Shown here: positions 1 to 12,430 of the stretch, piece after piece | Layout: each line of letters begins with the position of its first letter | How positions within the stretch are numbered: position 1 is the first letter of the stretch | Source of the DNA: Humulus lupulus | Lineage: Eukaryota > Streptophyta > Magnoliopsida > Rosales > Cannabaceae | Length of the DNA: 64,000 bases | Assembly: GCF_963169125.1 (NCBI RefSeq) | Contig: NC_084802.1 | Span: 111,356,903 to 111,420,902, forward strand | Direction of reading: 5' to 3' | The notes under the pieces: generated by a model | What the model saw: only the letters and a program-made list of their open reading frames with translations | Database searches by the model: none | Told to the model about the DNA's origin: nothing | Program-made: the position numbers and the translations under genes

Positions 1-70
1 GACGCATGCTGAAAATCCAGGTCCTCGATCTCAACCGTGAGCCATAAATTTTGCAAATGGAAGTTACTGG

Positions 71-1635
71 ATGGAGAGCCAGCATGAAGGCAGGTCCGGG
101 AGCAACCTGAGAAATCACTTGAACTCAGCACAAATTCCTCGATATGATCCACATTCTGACCTGCGTGATCATTTGGACTCACAAAGAAGGTATCCAAATC
201 GGAATGAGGATGTTAGCTATACTCTGCATGAGGAAGGTCCATCCATTGTACGGGACAATGGGAATGTCCCGCCTAACCTAGCTCCAACTTGGAGGTACAA
301 CAACCTATCAAACATGTATAATAGGATTGGAGCTGTTGAACAATCCCCATCTAACTTAGGGACCAAGGACAAAACCCTTGAGAGGCTGGCTTTGATGGAA
401 GAAAAAATGAAAAGATTGTTATATGGAAAGGGAAAGGAAGATTACGACTCAGATGAGGAGCTCGAACCTTTTTCTCCAAACATTGCAGCGACTACATATC
501 CTATTGGCTTTAGGATGCCAAACATGCCGACATTTGATGGAAACACGATCCATCTAATCACCTCAGGATGTTCAACACAGTGATGATTGCCCACAATGTT
601 GGGCTCAATCTAAGATGTATCTTATTCCCTACAACTCTGGTCGGACTTGCCAGATAATGGTTTAAACAATACAAGAAGCATTCGATAATCTCGTGGATGA
701 AATTTTCTTCTAAGTTTAAAAGAGCATTCCGAGCTTCACTAGCAGCTCATGTTGAAGTCGATTCATTGGCCAATGTAAAGGAGCAACCTGAGCAGATTCA
801 CCAATGTTGCAGCGCGGGCTAGGGACACTGATGATAGCTCCAAGCTCATGGCAATGAGAACAAGAGTCTTGGTGGGAGGTGACCTGTGGCAATAACTCCA
901 ACGAAAAGGAGTTAAAAGCCGACATGAATTTTTGGCCCAAGCTCAGGAGTGGATAAACCTGGAAGAGGCATGAGCTGCTATCTTAGCAACCAGCTAGGCC
1001 CCTATCCAACCCATTGCAGCGGTGATGGATGGTGCAGTTATGGCTCAACCCGTTACCCAGAATAACCAAGCGGGAAATAACAAGAGAAAGGGGAATGGTG
1101 AGGGCGACCAAAATGGGACGAAGAAGAACAAGTCTGTGGAGAAATTCAACCCTGTTTATGCTACCTACACCGACCTAACAGACACCCAAGAGCATATCTT
1201 CCAAGCTAATTCTAATCGCCTCCCATGGAAGAAGACATAACCTTTAAGGCATCAGAAGGCGAAGATAGATGTTTCAAAGTCTTGCTGATTCCACAATGAC
1301 ATTGGTCATAACACTAATGATTGCCGACAACTAAAGGATGAAATTGAGACTCTCATTCGAGCTAGACCATTAGCCAAGTACGCCCAAAATCGGGTAGTTC
1401 TCAATCAACCTGCTGGGCAGAATCCTCAGACAGTTCCAGAAGCTTCGATAGGTCAACCTAGAGATCAAACAAATCAGGTCAACCATCCACCGATAGGAGG
1501 AGATATAACCACTAATGCCAGAGGACCTCATTTGGCGGGCATGAGCAGCGGGGCCCAAAAGAGGTATATTAATGAGTTGAAAACTCATAACGGTACGGAG
1601 TTTATCCCGGAGCAGCCTTTATTGAAACAACAATG
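71..1635 (+). pseudogene. Element A gag (degenerate)
   Basis: An open stretch runs from an ATG at 71 to 583, is hydrophilic and charged, and contains a short acidic/lysine segment (about residues 105-135). Beyond 583 the gag core continues in other frames: around 555-700 one can read a decayed version of the conserved capsid block with a Trp-Phe pair (WFKQY). A further open piece at 1022-1240 is Lys/Asn-rich, as expected for the nucleocapsid side. At about 1289-1325 there is a zinc-binding-like signature (FHNDIGHNTNDC), followed by the LKDEIE segment typical of Tat gag. Several stops and at least two frameshifts make it non-functional. Confidence 0.75.
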
Positions 1636-1639
1636 ACTG

Positions 1640-4600
1640 GAAAAACAACCAATAATTTTCACGGAAGAGGATGCTAGCCATGTTCAATTCCCACACAATG
1701 ACCCACTGGTGGTAACCGTTCAGCTCGCTAACCGAAGGGTACGAAGAATACTGGTGGATATTGGAAGTTTTGTAAATTTACTTTTCAGGTTCACCCTAGA
1801 AAAGATGGGATTGTTCGTAACCAATTTGAAGGCAAACTCAATGAGTCTTTACTAGTTTTCGGGCGAAGGAGCGGCGGCCATATGGACAATTGGACTAGTG
1901 GTGACATTGGGAGAAGAGTCACGAGCTGTCTCTAAAATACTTGAGTTTGTTGTAATTGTAATGCCCCAAATTTCCTAATAAGGTTTAGGACCTTGATTAG
2001 GAGGCCGGGAGGGCCATAATTGATTTATAATGTTATTAAATGATAATATGCATGTTTAGGTGTATTAAATGTGCATGTGAACCCATTTCTGAGTAATTGG
2101 GTGATTTTCATATTTTGGTCATTTTCGGGCATATATGGCATATATGTGATATGTGTGTGGTGCTTTATTATTATTTGGTTATGCCAGGATTACTCAGCAC
2201 AAGATGATCCTAGGAGGTAAGCTAGTGGGAAAGTCACAACGAGATTTAAGCTTAACTTGGAGTACGTCAAGGGGTATTTAAAGCATTACCGGGTTATTGG
2301 GTAATGGGAATTAATATTTGGTGATAAATTGGGAGTTAGTAAGATCAAGGGGAAATTCTGGAGGTTTTGACTATTTTTCCCCCTGGAGTGTTTTCGGGAC
2401 CCCGAGTGTTAGGATTTGGTTAAGGCTACTTAAGCTTGAAGTAACTTTTTAAAAGAATAAAAGAACGTTTTATACATTCTTTCTCCCTTAAAGTTCTATT
2501 TTCGTCTCCTGATCGCATTTTCAAAGGTAACTTGAGTTCTAGGACTCAGATTCAAGCGAGGATCGAGGCATAGCGATCCTAGAAAATATTAGAAGCTTAT
2601 TAGCATGAGGATTTAGTTGGAAACAACTCAATTGGAGGTAATTCAAGATTTAAGTTTTAAGTTTTTAAAAGTTTTTAAGCTTGAATTGGATTTTGTGTTT
2701 TGATGAGTTTTTAATTGATTTGAGACTTGGGTTTTATGGGTTTTGGAGCATGGGGATGTTTGGGAACTTTTATTTTGGGATTTGGAGATGTTTGGATTGC
2801 TTTTTGGAAGGTTTTAAAAGTGAAAAAATGAGGAAAAGTGGCTGGTGCGAGGTTGGTCCGCGACCCTGTTCTAGGGTGCTGCGACCCTAACTTGATGAAG
2901 GTGGAGGAGGCTCTGCCAGGGGGGCGGGCCGCGGCATGGTCCTTGGAGGGCCGCGGTCCTTAAGGGAAAAAAATTCCAAATGTGAGTTTTTGTGATGGGA
3001 ACTTAACTCTAAGGGCCTGGGATCGATCCTATTACCTAGTTGAGTGGGATTCGATGTCCCGGAGGCTTGGGTTAGGTTTGGAAGTATTCATTTACCCATT
3101 TTGATGAGGTTTTATATCATGGTTGTGACTAAGTTTTCACTAGGGGCTTCGGATCAGGATCGTGCTTGTGGCTCGTTTATTGGTAACCTGTGCTTGGACC
3201 AAAGGTAAGAAAACTGAACCCTGTGTATATGTGACATGCATGGTTATTATTGATGCATTTTGGATTATTAAATGTGGCATGCATGATTATTGTTGAGGCA
3301 TGTCAAGTGGTTAAATATGATGCATGTGATGCATGAGAAACATGTGATTAGGACATGCTTTGTATACTAAGTACGATATTGTTCAGAGCTTGAGCCTCTG
3401 TGTTTATGCATGATCCTAATTGTGCTAGTATTTGTTAAGTAAGCATGTTGAATGCCTTGTATTCAGATATTGGATATGTGATATAAGTTTGGTGGCATTT
3501 CTTACTTGTATATGGCACTGACTAGTCAGGGATACTGACCTAAGAGTCAGAAATGGCATAGCGTCATGAACGTAGGGCCAAATGAAGATTAGATCTAATC
3601 GATATCAGCATTGAATGGCTCTAAGGCATTAATGCTGGGCCGACCCTAAGGTCGATGAACTTATAAGCGGTTGCCTTGTCTAAGACTAGTTACTAGAGCC
3701 AGGGCCTAAGGCCCAGGTGACCATTTGTCACATGGCTAGGGAACGATGTTCCAAGGTTATGACTCTATGGTCATGAGGAAGGTTATGTTGGTGACTAGTC
3801 ACCATGCACCTATCCTGTTCGAACTAATAAAAAGTTTACTTGTCTGTTAAGCCCCGGTGACCCTATCGTCACAAGGCTAAAAGGGGCTATACCCATCTCA
3901 GTGACTTTTGCGACTGTCACCTATTTGTTTGGGCTAAAAGCCCTGGATGATTATTATGATCATTGGTTGATGTGTTATACTCAACATTACGTTTCTATTT
4001 TGGGCTAAAAGCCCTGAATGACTATTATGGTCATTGGTTGATGTGTTATACTCAACATTACGTGGATCTGCTACCTGCTAGAAAAGGGCTATATCTGCTA
4101 GGCGTGTGCCTTATGACTTGATGACATGTTATTATTGTTCATGAGCATATTAAGTTTTCTTGCTGGGCTTCGGCTCACGGGTGCTATGTGGTGTAGGTAA
4201 AGGCAAAAGAAAGCTTGACCATCCTTGAGTTGGAGAGCTTAGGTGATGATGTGTACATATGCAGCTGCTCGACCACCACGACCGGGTTTAACCCTGTTTT
4301 GCTGCTTAGATCGGCCTGTTGTATATATTTTCTTGTAATAGACCTCTAAATTATATTTTTGGTATCCCAATGTATATAATAAACATTCTAATGAAACGTT
4401 ATATCCTAATCAAAAAATTTAATCCCTAAATCGCTAATCATACTTAGTTACACAATTTTGGCCAAATGACTCGATTAGCGAGTTTAGCACTGTTTACAAG
4501 GCACACCGTAACGGTCCCTGGAGTTGGGGCATTACAGTAATCAATTGTCCGGCTGTATATAACACGATTTTGGCCCGACCTGCATTGATGGAATTTGAAG

Positions 4601-4830
4601 CCATCACTACGATCCGACACCTGGCAATGAAATTCCCCTCAACCTTAGGCATATGCACAGTAAGAGGAGACCAGCTCGTTGCCAGAGAATGCTATAGAAT
4701 TTCTATGAAGGGAAAATCACAACCCGGGCAACAGGCGATGGTCATAAGTGAGGGAGGTGCAAAGTCCTAAGCAATGGAAGTCACCTGTGGGATAGAAGAA
4801 CCTTGAGAAGAAGATGGCAAGGTCACCCAG
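1640..4830 (+). pseudogene. Element A aspartic protease region, split by a solo LTR
   Basis: The segment 1650-1956 resembles the retropepsin of Tat elements: ILVDIGS at about 1748-1768 stands where the active site Asp-Thr/Ser-Gly is expected, with Ile replacing the hydroxyl residue, which should abolish catalysis. The frame is interrupted at 1956 by an LTR and resumes exactly after the duplicated GTAAT at 4537-4541. The downstream part (open at 4570-4770) includes ARPALMEFEAITTIRHLAMK, the conserved C-terminal part of this protease. A stop also lies near 1850, so the gene was decaying independently of the insertion. Confidence 0.75.
1957..4536 (+). mobile_element. Solo LTR of a chromovirus-type Ty3/gypsy element (2580 bp)
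   Basis: It begins TGTAATGCCCC and ends GGGGCATTACA, perfect 11-bp inverted ends, and is flanked by the 5-bp duplication GTAAT (1952-1956 and 4537-4541). No gag or pol is visible inside and no primer-binding site follows the 3' end, so this is a solo LTR left by LTR-LTR recombination. Internal landmarks shared with the LTRs at 19807, 27410, 43148, 47792 and 57916 are a GC-rich block near 2850-2970, donor-like AGGTAA motifs near 2525, 3203 and 4195, and the segment CTTGCTGGGCTTCGGCTCAC near 4159. Confidence 0.93.
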
Positions 4831-5219
4831 CGGGACGACATTTATTTGTGGGTAGGCAAAGAAAGGTCTGAGTTTAAAGCAATAGAAGAGCTCGAGGAAA
4901 TAAACATCAACTCGAAAGAACCTTTAAGAGTTGTAAAAATTGGTAAAAATCTTGAAGTCAAAAGGAAGAAGGAGCTGGTCGAGTTTCTATGAAAGAACCT
5001 AGATATTTTCGCCTGGTTGCACAAGGACATGGTGGGAATCAGTCCGAGTATAATAATGCATACTTTAAACTTGGACAAGAGTGTGCCTGCAAAGTCCCAA
5101 AAATGGAGGCTTTTGGAGACAGTACGATCTGAAGCGTCAGAAGAATAAGTAGACCGCCTACTAAAATGCGGGTTTATCAGGGAAGCAAAATACCAGATCT
5201 AGGTTGCTAACCCCATGCT

Positions 5220-8200
5220 TGTAACGTCCTACGTTTTCAGGTACCTTTAAACGACTCGGGTCGGGATTTTTCCCCCGGGTTAAGAATATTATTTTAAATA
5301 ATATTATATTTTGTTTGTAAGTATTCCATGAGTTATTGCTAGCCAAAATATGAATTTTGTGATTTTAAAAGTCAAGATAAGACTTTCGGTCCTGGACCGA
5401 CACAAAAACCCTGATCGGGTAAAAATCTCGGAAAATAAAATGAAAAATCATGGCAATTATATTTTGGGCATAAAATACATTCATAAAAGTTAAAGTTTGG
5501 TCAAGAATAATAAACCTAAAAGAAAATGGAAATTTTAAGGCATTTTGTGGTAAATGCCTAATTTTGCCGAAATTGGGAATTTTATTCCATGAATGGACCT
5601 TAGGTTAAATTTTATTATGTGATTAATTAAATTAAATGTGAGAGATATTTAATTTAATTAATTAATGTTAAGTTTGGTGATTAAAACTTAATAAGAGTGA
5701 AAAATGTGTCAAAAGTCAATTTGGACTTTTCTTCTTATGAAACATTTATTAACCCTTTAAAAAAAAAAAAATGAAATGATCATATATGGCAAAGGGTGGC
5801 CGGCCATGTGGTCTTTTAGAGTTGTGTGAACCCACTTTTATAAGATTTAAATCCCATTTAATTAAAGATTAGGGATAAAAGCAAGTGGGTAAAACACTTG
5901 AGTGTTTTTAGGGTAAATTAGATAGTATATAACTCTTCCATCCCTCCCCAACCGACCACACCACTCTCTCACATTCACTCATCTGATTTTTGAAGACCTC
6001 TCAAAGTGTTCTCTCCATTTTTCAAGCCCAAGAACACCAAGGAAACTTTGAGGCTAAGTCTTGGTCTAGGAAGTATTTTCCCTAAGGTAAACTTTCACTA
6101 ATCTAGGTTTTTGTAAAGTTTTAAGCATAGAGTTTCAAATAGCTAATTGACTATGTTGTTGGGGGAAGTTTGTTAGGGTTTTTGAAAGGTTTTGAAGGAG
6201 TCAAAGCTTATAGGAAGGTCCAAACCTTAAGCAAGAACACCAAAGAGGTAAAAAGTTTACTTTTGATGAGTTTGTTGTAGGGTTTTTAGTTTTAAGCATT
6301 ATTTTGTATATCTAATGCTTAGAGTTTCTTGTTGATGATGTAATAAGGTTATGGTAGTTGTTTAATAATTTTTATGATGCATATGTATTGATTTTTGAAA
6401 ATGGGAACCAAAACCCCCAAGGGTTTTGTAGGATACCCTAAAACAAAACATGTTTTAAGCTGTGACTTCCAAGGGGTCAAGCAGCCACTGTATATTGTTT
6501 TTGTAAAATTAAATTGTACTGTGATGTTGTTGAGATTGAGTACATAAAATTGAGCTTTTGAAACACTAAAAAATGTTTAGAAATGAGTAAGTTATGATAT
6601 TTCAAAGTTTAGGTAAAAAAACTGTTTTTTCGTATTCTTATTTTCGGAACCAAATTTGGACAGCCACTGTATAGGGCAAATGAACCCAGTTTTTTCTAAA
6701 ATTTTGTGGACATATTGCTGGCATAACCTATGAGTCCACTGTAAAATTTGGTAAGAAAATATTAAACGGTTTGAAAGTTATTAACTGTCAAAGTTTGGAA
6801 AAAAAATAAGGACTTGAAAATAAGGTCATTTTTACCTCATTGTTGGAAAATTATTTCACCAATCAAAAATGCTCATTTTGACCTAAGATTTTTCAAAGAC
6901 CTAAATGGCATAACAAAAATGGAATTGGGAAATTTTGGTAACAATTGGGTAAGTAAATTTCAAGTTATGAACTAACGAAGTATGTAGTTAAAAATGTGAA
7001 AAATAGGTTTTTCACACTTAGTGTAAAAATGAGATTTTGGAACATAAGGTAAAAAGTAAAATTTTGTTTATTTCAAGATATAAATTGGTAAGTCTTGAAA
7101 TCATATTTTCACTAAAATTACCCCTTTGAGTTTAAATGAATTATTTTTCTAGTAAGTAAAATTGATTAATTGCTTTTGGAAAATTAATTAGTCAATATGA
7201 GAAATTTATAACGGTTTTCCTAATTAAGACAAATTAGACAATTTTCTTAAAACGGTTTTTAGATATTAAAACCTTAAGAAAAATAAAAGGAAAATTTAAA
7301 GAGTTTATTTTCTTTAAAAATAATTAAGGAATTTATTTGTATTTTCTGGATATAATACCGGCTAAAATCTTACATATTTTAACCGACTAGTCGAAAGTGC
7401 GGGTTAATGGCGATACCTTGAAAGAATAAGATTTTTAGCGGATTGTGGGAAATACCATTATGATACCCGAGCCTAGGTATCGAGACCTTAGGATAGGTTT
7501 CCCCGAGACTTAGGGTTTAGTCTCGAATATTTTGTATAACTTTCCTTAATAGGTTTAAAACCAAATAAGGATTATAAATCCTTACAAATGACTTTTATTA
7601 AAATGACCAAACTGCCCAAAATAATAATAATGAATTATTAGTGCCATAATTAATCCGAGTATACTGTATGGATAACTACAGTATTGGCTAAGCGTAACTG
7701 GACTGAACGTTGGAGGGTGAAAACTTGCTGAGCGCTAAGGACTCCAAGTAAGTCAATTTATATTGTATGGCTGCAACATGAAATGATTATTGTCTTGTAT
7801 GTTAGTATAGGGATACATGCATATACATAGGCTGTCATAGAAAGTTGCTTAGAGACGTTAGTCTAGTGAGTGCTGATTTAGAAAATATGAACGGTAGAAG
7901 TCCGTCATATTCTAGACGGTTGATCCCCGTCACACTGCTTGATTTTATTTATGTCCAGTTCATTACCGAGACGAGTGGCCATGAGATGAGGATAAGCTGG
8001 TTAAACCTAGGGGCGCCAAGATAAATGGGACCTAGGGGCCCTCATGCTTACTTAATCATTGGACGGTTAGAATCCGAGCAAGTGCTCTGATAAGTTATTC
8101 CCGGATAGCAACCGTGAATATTGGCCATTCCGTGAGAGTGCCTAGAGATACTAGGGGTTGCCAAGATAGAGTGAGGTTGAACACCCTAGGGGCAGCTGCT

Positions 8201-9089
8201 CACCAGCACCACTGATTAACATAGAAGTCTCCATAAAACCGTGTAAATTGGATTACACTCTTGAATATGTAGCGATGCCCTAAGTAACACGATAGTTACC
8301 CTTGATGAGAATATTTATTGGCTAGATCTTAGTGTGGGGACTCAGTTCTCTTTTACAGATTAGCAATTATGTTGGAGGGCGCGTTACGCATGAATTGTTG
8401 GAAATTGTCGAGCGTTGGTCTCGAATTATTTGGTGATATAATATATCTGCTTGCTCTGGGATTTTCTGAGTGCAGGGATATAATTGTTGATAAGATATAG
8501 TTGTGATATAATATATCTGCTTGCTCTGGGATTTTCTGAGTGCAGGGATATAATTGTTGATAAGATATAGTTGTGATATAATATATCTGCTTGTTCTGGG
8601 ATTTTTCTGAGTGCAGGATTTTTATCTAGTTAAGAATTAATTTATCATTGGTTATCAGGCATGACCATAAGTTTGCCAGGACGCTTTAGCGTTCTTGAAA
8701 TTGATTGTTTAGGGTCCGGATGGGTCCGGAACCCTAATTCTCTACATGCTTTGTTTGAAAGTTGATCTTACTAAGCGTTTTCGCTTACCTAGTTGTTTCA
8801 TGTTGTAGGTAAGAGCAAGGGCAAGGCAGAGCAGTGAGCGCTGGAGTCTTCCTTGCAAATGTACATGTGGACCGACCTTTTGGGAAGCCTTTTTATTTTT
8901 GGAAATGTTGTGTAATTTTCCTAAACTAGGCTCACTCTAATCTTTATAAAACATGTTTGTAACTAAAGGTTAAGTATGGCCATACGACTTTTTAAAAAGT
9001 TTTTTTTTCTATGGGTTTTTGAGACATTTTGTTAAATGAAAACATTTATATTTCCGCATTATTGAGTCTTGAAAATCCGGGTCGTTACA
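5220..9089 (+). mobile_element. Very long solo LTR (3870 bp)
   Basis: It starts TGTAACGTCC and ends GGGTCGTTACA, with flanking 5-mers ATGCT (5215-5219) and GTGCT (9090-9094) that differ in one base. Both sides join readable element A reverse transcriptase. No gag or pol is seen inside. A plausible TATA box lies at about 5928-5936 (GTATATAAC), followed by pyrimidine-rich sequence. Other contents are long AT-rich stretches, a 70-bp tandem repeat at 8433-8625 and a donor-like GTAGGTAAGAG near 8803-8813. The minus-strand fragment 13474-15364 belongs to a related LTR. At 3.9 kb it is longer than every other LTR in the window. Confidence 0.85.
8433..8625 (+). repeat. 70-bp tandem repeat, about 2.7 copies
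   Basis: Units starting GTGATATAATATATCTGC recur at 8433, 8503 and 8573, an exact 70-bp spacing. The first two units are nearly identical and the third is diverged and truncated. The array lies inside the solo LTR 5220-9089, toward its 3' end. Confidence 0.93.
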
Positions 9090-9761
9090 GTGCTGGTCCT
9101 GAAGCCAAACGGGAAGAGGAGAACTTGTATCAATTTCTCCGACCTGAACAACGCTTGTCCTAAGGATTGTTTCCCACTAACAAGAATTGATCAGTTGGTA
9201 GACACCACGGCTGGTCATGAGCTCATGTCTTTCATGGATGCTTATTCTGGATATAACCAGATCGCGATGAAACCTGCAGACCAAGAGCATACCAGTTTCA
9301 TGACTGAGCATAACGTATATTGCTACAAAGTTATGCCATTCAGGTTGAAAAACACAAGGGCTACATACCAACGGTTGGTTAACAAGATGTTCGTCAACCA
9401 GATCTGGAGAAACATGGAGGCGTATGTCGATGATATGCTTGTCAAATCAAAGACTACTAATAACCATGTATCTGACCTGGAAGAATGTTTTCGCATATTG
9501 AGAAAGTACGACATGAAGCTAAATCCCCAGAAGTGCACTTTCTGAGTTGCGTCAGGAAAGTTTCTGGGGTTTATAGTCAACACAAGGGGGATAGAGGCGA
9601 ATCTGGAAAAAGTCAGGTCGTTACTAGAAATGCCTTCGCCCAGGTCGTGTAAGGAAGTACAAAGCCTAACTAGAAAGGTGGCGGCTTTAAAATATTTCAT
9701 TTCAAAATCCACTGACAAGTGTCTACCATTCCACAACTTGCTCAGGGGAAACAAGAAATTT

Positions 9762-10650
9762 GAATGGACTGAAGAATGCGAACAAGCATTTCACGATCTG
9801 AAAACGCATCTAGCTGAATCCCCCATACTATCAAAACTGACGTCTGGAGAGTGTGTATTTCTTTACCTGGCTGTGATACAAAATGCAGTCATTGCCGTAT
9901 TAATTTGAGAAGAAAACCATGTGCAAAAACCTGTATATTACGTAAGCAAGAGGCTTCTCGGGGCTAAATCACGGTACCCACTGATAGAGAAGCATGCATT
10001 CTATCTCATTTTGGCTTCAAGGAAGCTCAGGCCATACTTCCAGTCCCATTCTATTCGCATCTTAACTGACCAACCTTTAAGGCAGGTGTTGCAAAAGCCT
10101 GAAATGTCGGGACGTCTATTAAAATGGGACATCGAACTTAGCCAGTTCGAGATATCATACATGCCACAAACAACAATCAAGAGCAAAGCCCTTGCTGAAT
10201 TTATTGCTGAATGCACTGGTTTTCAGGACGAGCTGATAAGGGAGCCAGTGCAAGACTCATGGAAAATCTTCATTGATGGATCATCAAATGAAAATGGATC
10301 AGGAGCTGGGATAGTCTTAATCTCACCAGAAGGAAATTGGTTCCATACAGCTCTCAGGTTTGGGTTTGAAGCATCCAATAATGAAGCGGAGTATGAGGCC
10401 TTATTGGCATGGCTAAGGGTGGCGAAAGAGCTGAAGGTGAAAGCCATCCAATGTTATAGTGTTTCCCAGGTCATGGTAAATCAGATATTGGGGGAATACC
10501 AAGCTTGAGGCATCAAGATGGCAACCTACCTGGCTAAGGTAAAGGGTGAGTTGTTTGTGTTCGAGTTTAGCTCCGTTGAGCAAGTACCCCGCGAGAAGAA
10601 TTCCAACGCTGATGCTCTGGCTCGACTCGCTACCACCAAAGAGGCTGATA
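9762..10650 (+). pseudogene. Element A RNase H and second (plant-type) RNase H
   Basis: After the RT connection (FEWTEECEQAF at about 9762-9794) comes the original RNase H domain, with the conserved stretch YYVSKRLLGAKSRYPLIEK at about 9938-9994. Its first catalytic Asp is not visible, as is usual for Tat elements. A second RNase H follows at about 10260-10640: IFIDGSSNENGSGAG supplies the first Asp, ASNNEAEYEALL the Glu, and NADALARLA the last Asp. In the third catalytic block the expected Ser-Asp-Ser-Gln reads YSVSQ, so this Asp is replaced by Val. A stop at 10506-10508 splits the domain. Confidence 0.82.
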
Positions 10651-11903
10651 CATTGAATGTAGTTCTAGTAGGGTTCTTGGAAAGCCTAAGTATAACGGGA
10701 GAAACGATGGAGGCCAGAATAATTGACACAAAACCAACCTGGATGACTCCTATAATGGAGTACCTCACGACCAGAAAGCTACCTGATGACAGGAAAGACG
10801 TGAGAAAGTTGCTTTATCTAGCTCCACGGTATGTAATTTTTGAGGGAATCCTATATCAGCGAGGGCATTCATTGCCCTTCCTGCGATGTGTTCTGCCCAT
10901 GGAAGCAAAAACTATTTTACAAGAAATACATGAAGGCTTTTGTGGAGATCATGTTGGGGGAAAAACCTAGCTCTAAAGGTACTGAGACAGGGCTATTTTT
11001 GGCCCACTTTTACAAAGGATTCGATCTCGTATGTGCAAAAGTGCGACAAATGCCAACGTTTTACCATAGTTGACCGAGCTGCTCCATTCGATCTAACCAT
11101 GATTTTACCCCCTTGGCCATTTGCAGCAGGAGAAATTGACTTGATAGGTTCGCTACCAATGGGAAAAGGAGGGGTTCGTTATGCAGTAGTGGCGATCGAT
11201 TATTTCATGAAGTGGGTAGAGGCTGAACCTTTGGCAGCCATCACCTCTAAGAGAGTCCTGGATTTTGTTGTGAAGAATATCATATGTTGATTTGGACTCC
11301 CTAAAAAGATCGTGTCAGACAACGGAACACAATTCGATAGTGATCTCTTCACAGCCAATGGGTAGGTCGAGGCTGTAACTAAGATCCTGAAGAAAAGATT
11401 AGATGAAGCCAAGGGATTATGGTCTGAGCAGCTCCCACAAGTACTCTGGGCATACCAGACCTCACATAGAACCTCCACGGGACATACCCCCTTTCCCTAA
11501 CCTTTGGAAGTGAGGCTATGCTTCCAATTGAGGCAATGGTAACGACTCACAAACAAAGGACATTTGATCAAGATCATAACAACGAGCTACTTAGTGCATC
11601 CCTTAATCTGATCGAAGAAAAGCGAGAGGCATCGAAACTATAGGTTGCCCATTATCAATAAAAAATCACTCGTTAATTCATTTAAAGATTAAGGAACACA
11701 GACTCGGATTAGGCAATTTGGTTCTTTGAAGGGTTTTTTTGGAAAATAAAGATCCCAAGGATGGTGTGTTAGGCCCGAACTGGGAACGACCGTATCAGAT
11801 TGTAGAGGTCCTACGCGAAGGAACTTTTAAGCTAGCCCGGCTAAGTGGGCAAATAGTCCCACGGACCTGGAATGCCCTACATTTAAAAAAGTATTATCAA
11901 TAG
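10651..11903 (+). pseudogene. Element A integrase
   Basis: The zinc-binding HHCC domain is seen across about 10925-11065: EIHEGFCGDH gives the two His, and KCDKCQRF the two Cys. A frameshift lies between them near 10965-10970. The catalytic core follows, with EIDLIGSLP near 11137 (first Asp) and VSDNGTQFD near 11315 (second Asp). After that about 20 codons are missing near 11350-11365, just before VEAVTKIL, which carries the expected Glu. A stop sits at 11287-11289. The C-terminal end, with TWNALHLKKYY then a stop at 11901-11903, is the usual end of Tat pol. Confidence 0.8.
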
Positions 11904-12430
11904 TATTACAATTTATATAGGGCTTACTTATAAAAGCCATTTCAATTCAATAACAGTTGGATTATTAAATAACAATTTTTTTTTATTATTACGAGCTCAC
12001 GTTGTAAAAGCAACCAAGAATGTTTATATGTTCTGGTTCCTTAGGGGGCACATAACCGAGGAGTGTTTTTAAGAAAGTTCAACTTACTCGCACAAGGATT
12101 AAAAACTTAGAGTTTGGAGAAATTGAGAAAAAAAAAGCTCGAATTTTCAATAAACCTAACGCGAGCTAAGTTTGAGAAATCTCTAAAACCCCCGGATATA
12201 ACCAAGTTCGAGGCATGATTCCTAACAGGTATAAAGCTATTAAGCCTACTAAAACCTCTAGATATAACCAGGTCCGACGCCTAATTCATAGCAAGTATAA
12301 AACTATCAAGCCTATTAAAAACCCTGGACATAACCAGGTCTGAGGCCTGATTTGTAACAGGTATGACGCAAATAAGCAAGCAAAATCTTGGATACAACTA
12401 AGATATTGATCAAATCTATCTCAATCTAAA
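11904..12430 (+). repeat. 3' non-coding region of element A with 66-bp tandem repeats
   Basis: No coding sequence is visible downstream of pol. At 12187-12384 a repeat with a core like GGATATAACCAAGTTCGAGG recurs at 12194, 12260 and 12326, an exact 66-bp period with moderate divergence. Tandem repeats between pol and the 3' LTR are common in Tat elements, so this probably still belongs to element A. The expected 3' LTR is not recognisable. Confidence 0.75.

Larger units (their letters stand above)
4842..9760 (+). pseudogene. Element A reverse transcriptase, split by a solo LTR
   Basis: The N-terminal RT segment is readable at about 5060-5219 (CGFIREAKY followed by ANPM). It is cut by the LTR at 5220-9089 and resumes at 9090. 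The open stretch to 9545 holds the fingers/palm blocks: KPNGKRRTCINFSDLN, then FPLTRIDQLVD, SFMDAYSGYNQI and the catalytic box AYVDDMLV, with YVDD intact at 9423-9434. A stop follows FKNPQKCTF-like sequence at 9543-9545, and a second open piece at 9630-9908 carries the thumb and connection. Removal of the inserted LTR and one copy of its target duplication leaves the frame continuous. This is the best-preserved catalytic core in the window. Confidence 0.88.
1..12430 (+). mobile_element. Element A: Tat-lineage Ty3/gypsy retroelement, internal region, 5' end outside window
   Basis: The order gag, protease, reverse transcriptase, RNase H, second RNase H, integrase is readable on the plus strand from the window start to a stop at 11901-11903, followed by a tandem-repeat 3' region. 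A second RNase H domain after the first is characteristic of the Tat lineage. The 5' LTR lies outside the window, and no clear 3' LTR is visible before the copia sequences that begin near 12431. Two solo LTRs (1957-4536, 5220-9089) were inserted later; their removal leaves the host frame open. Stops and frameshifts occur throughout, so the copy is dead. Confidence 0.85.

Noticed and set aside
2681..2890. Short ORF within the 1957-4536 LTR
   Set aside because: It lies in LTR sequence, shares no conserved frame with sister LTRs and runs into the GC-rich block.
9323..9754. 143-codon minus-strand ORF
   Set aside because: Lies entirely antisense to the element A reverse transcriptase, which is clearly the coding strand.
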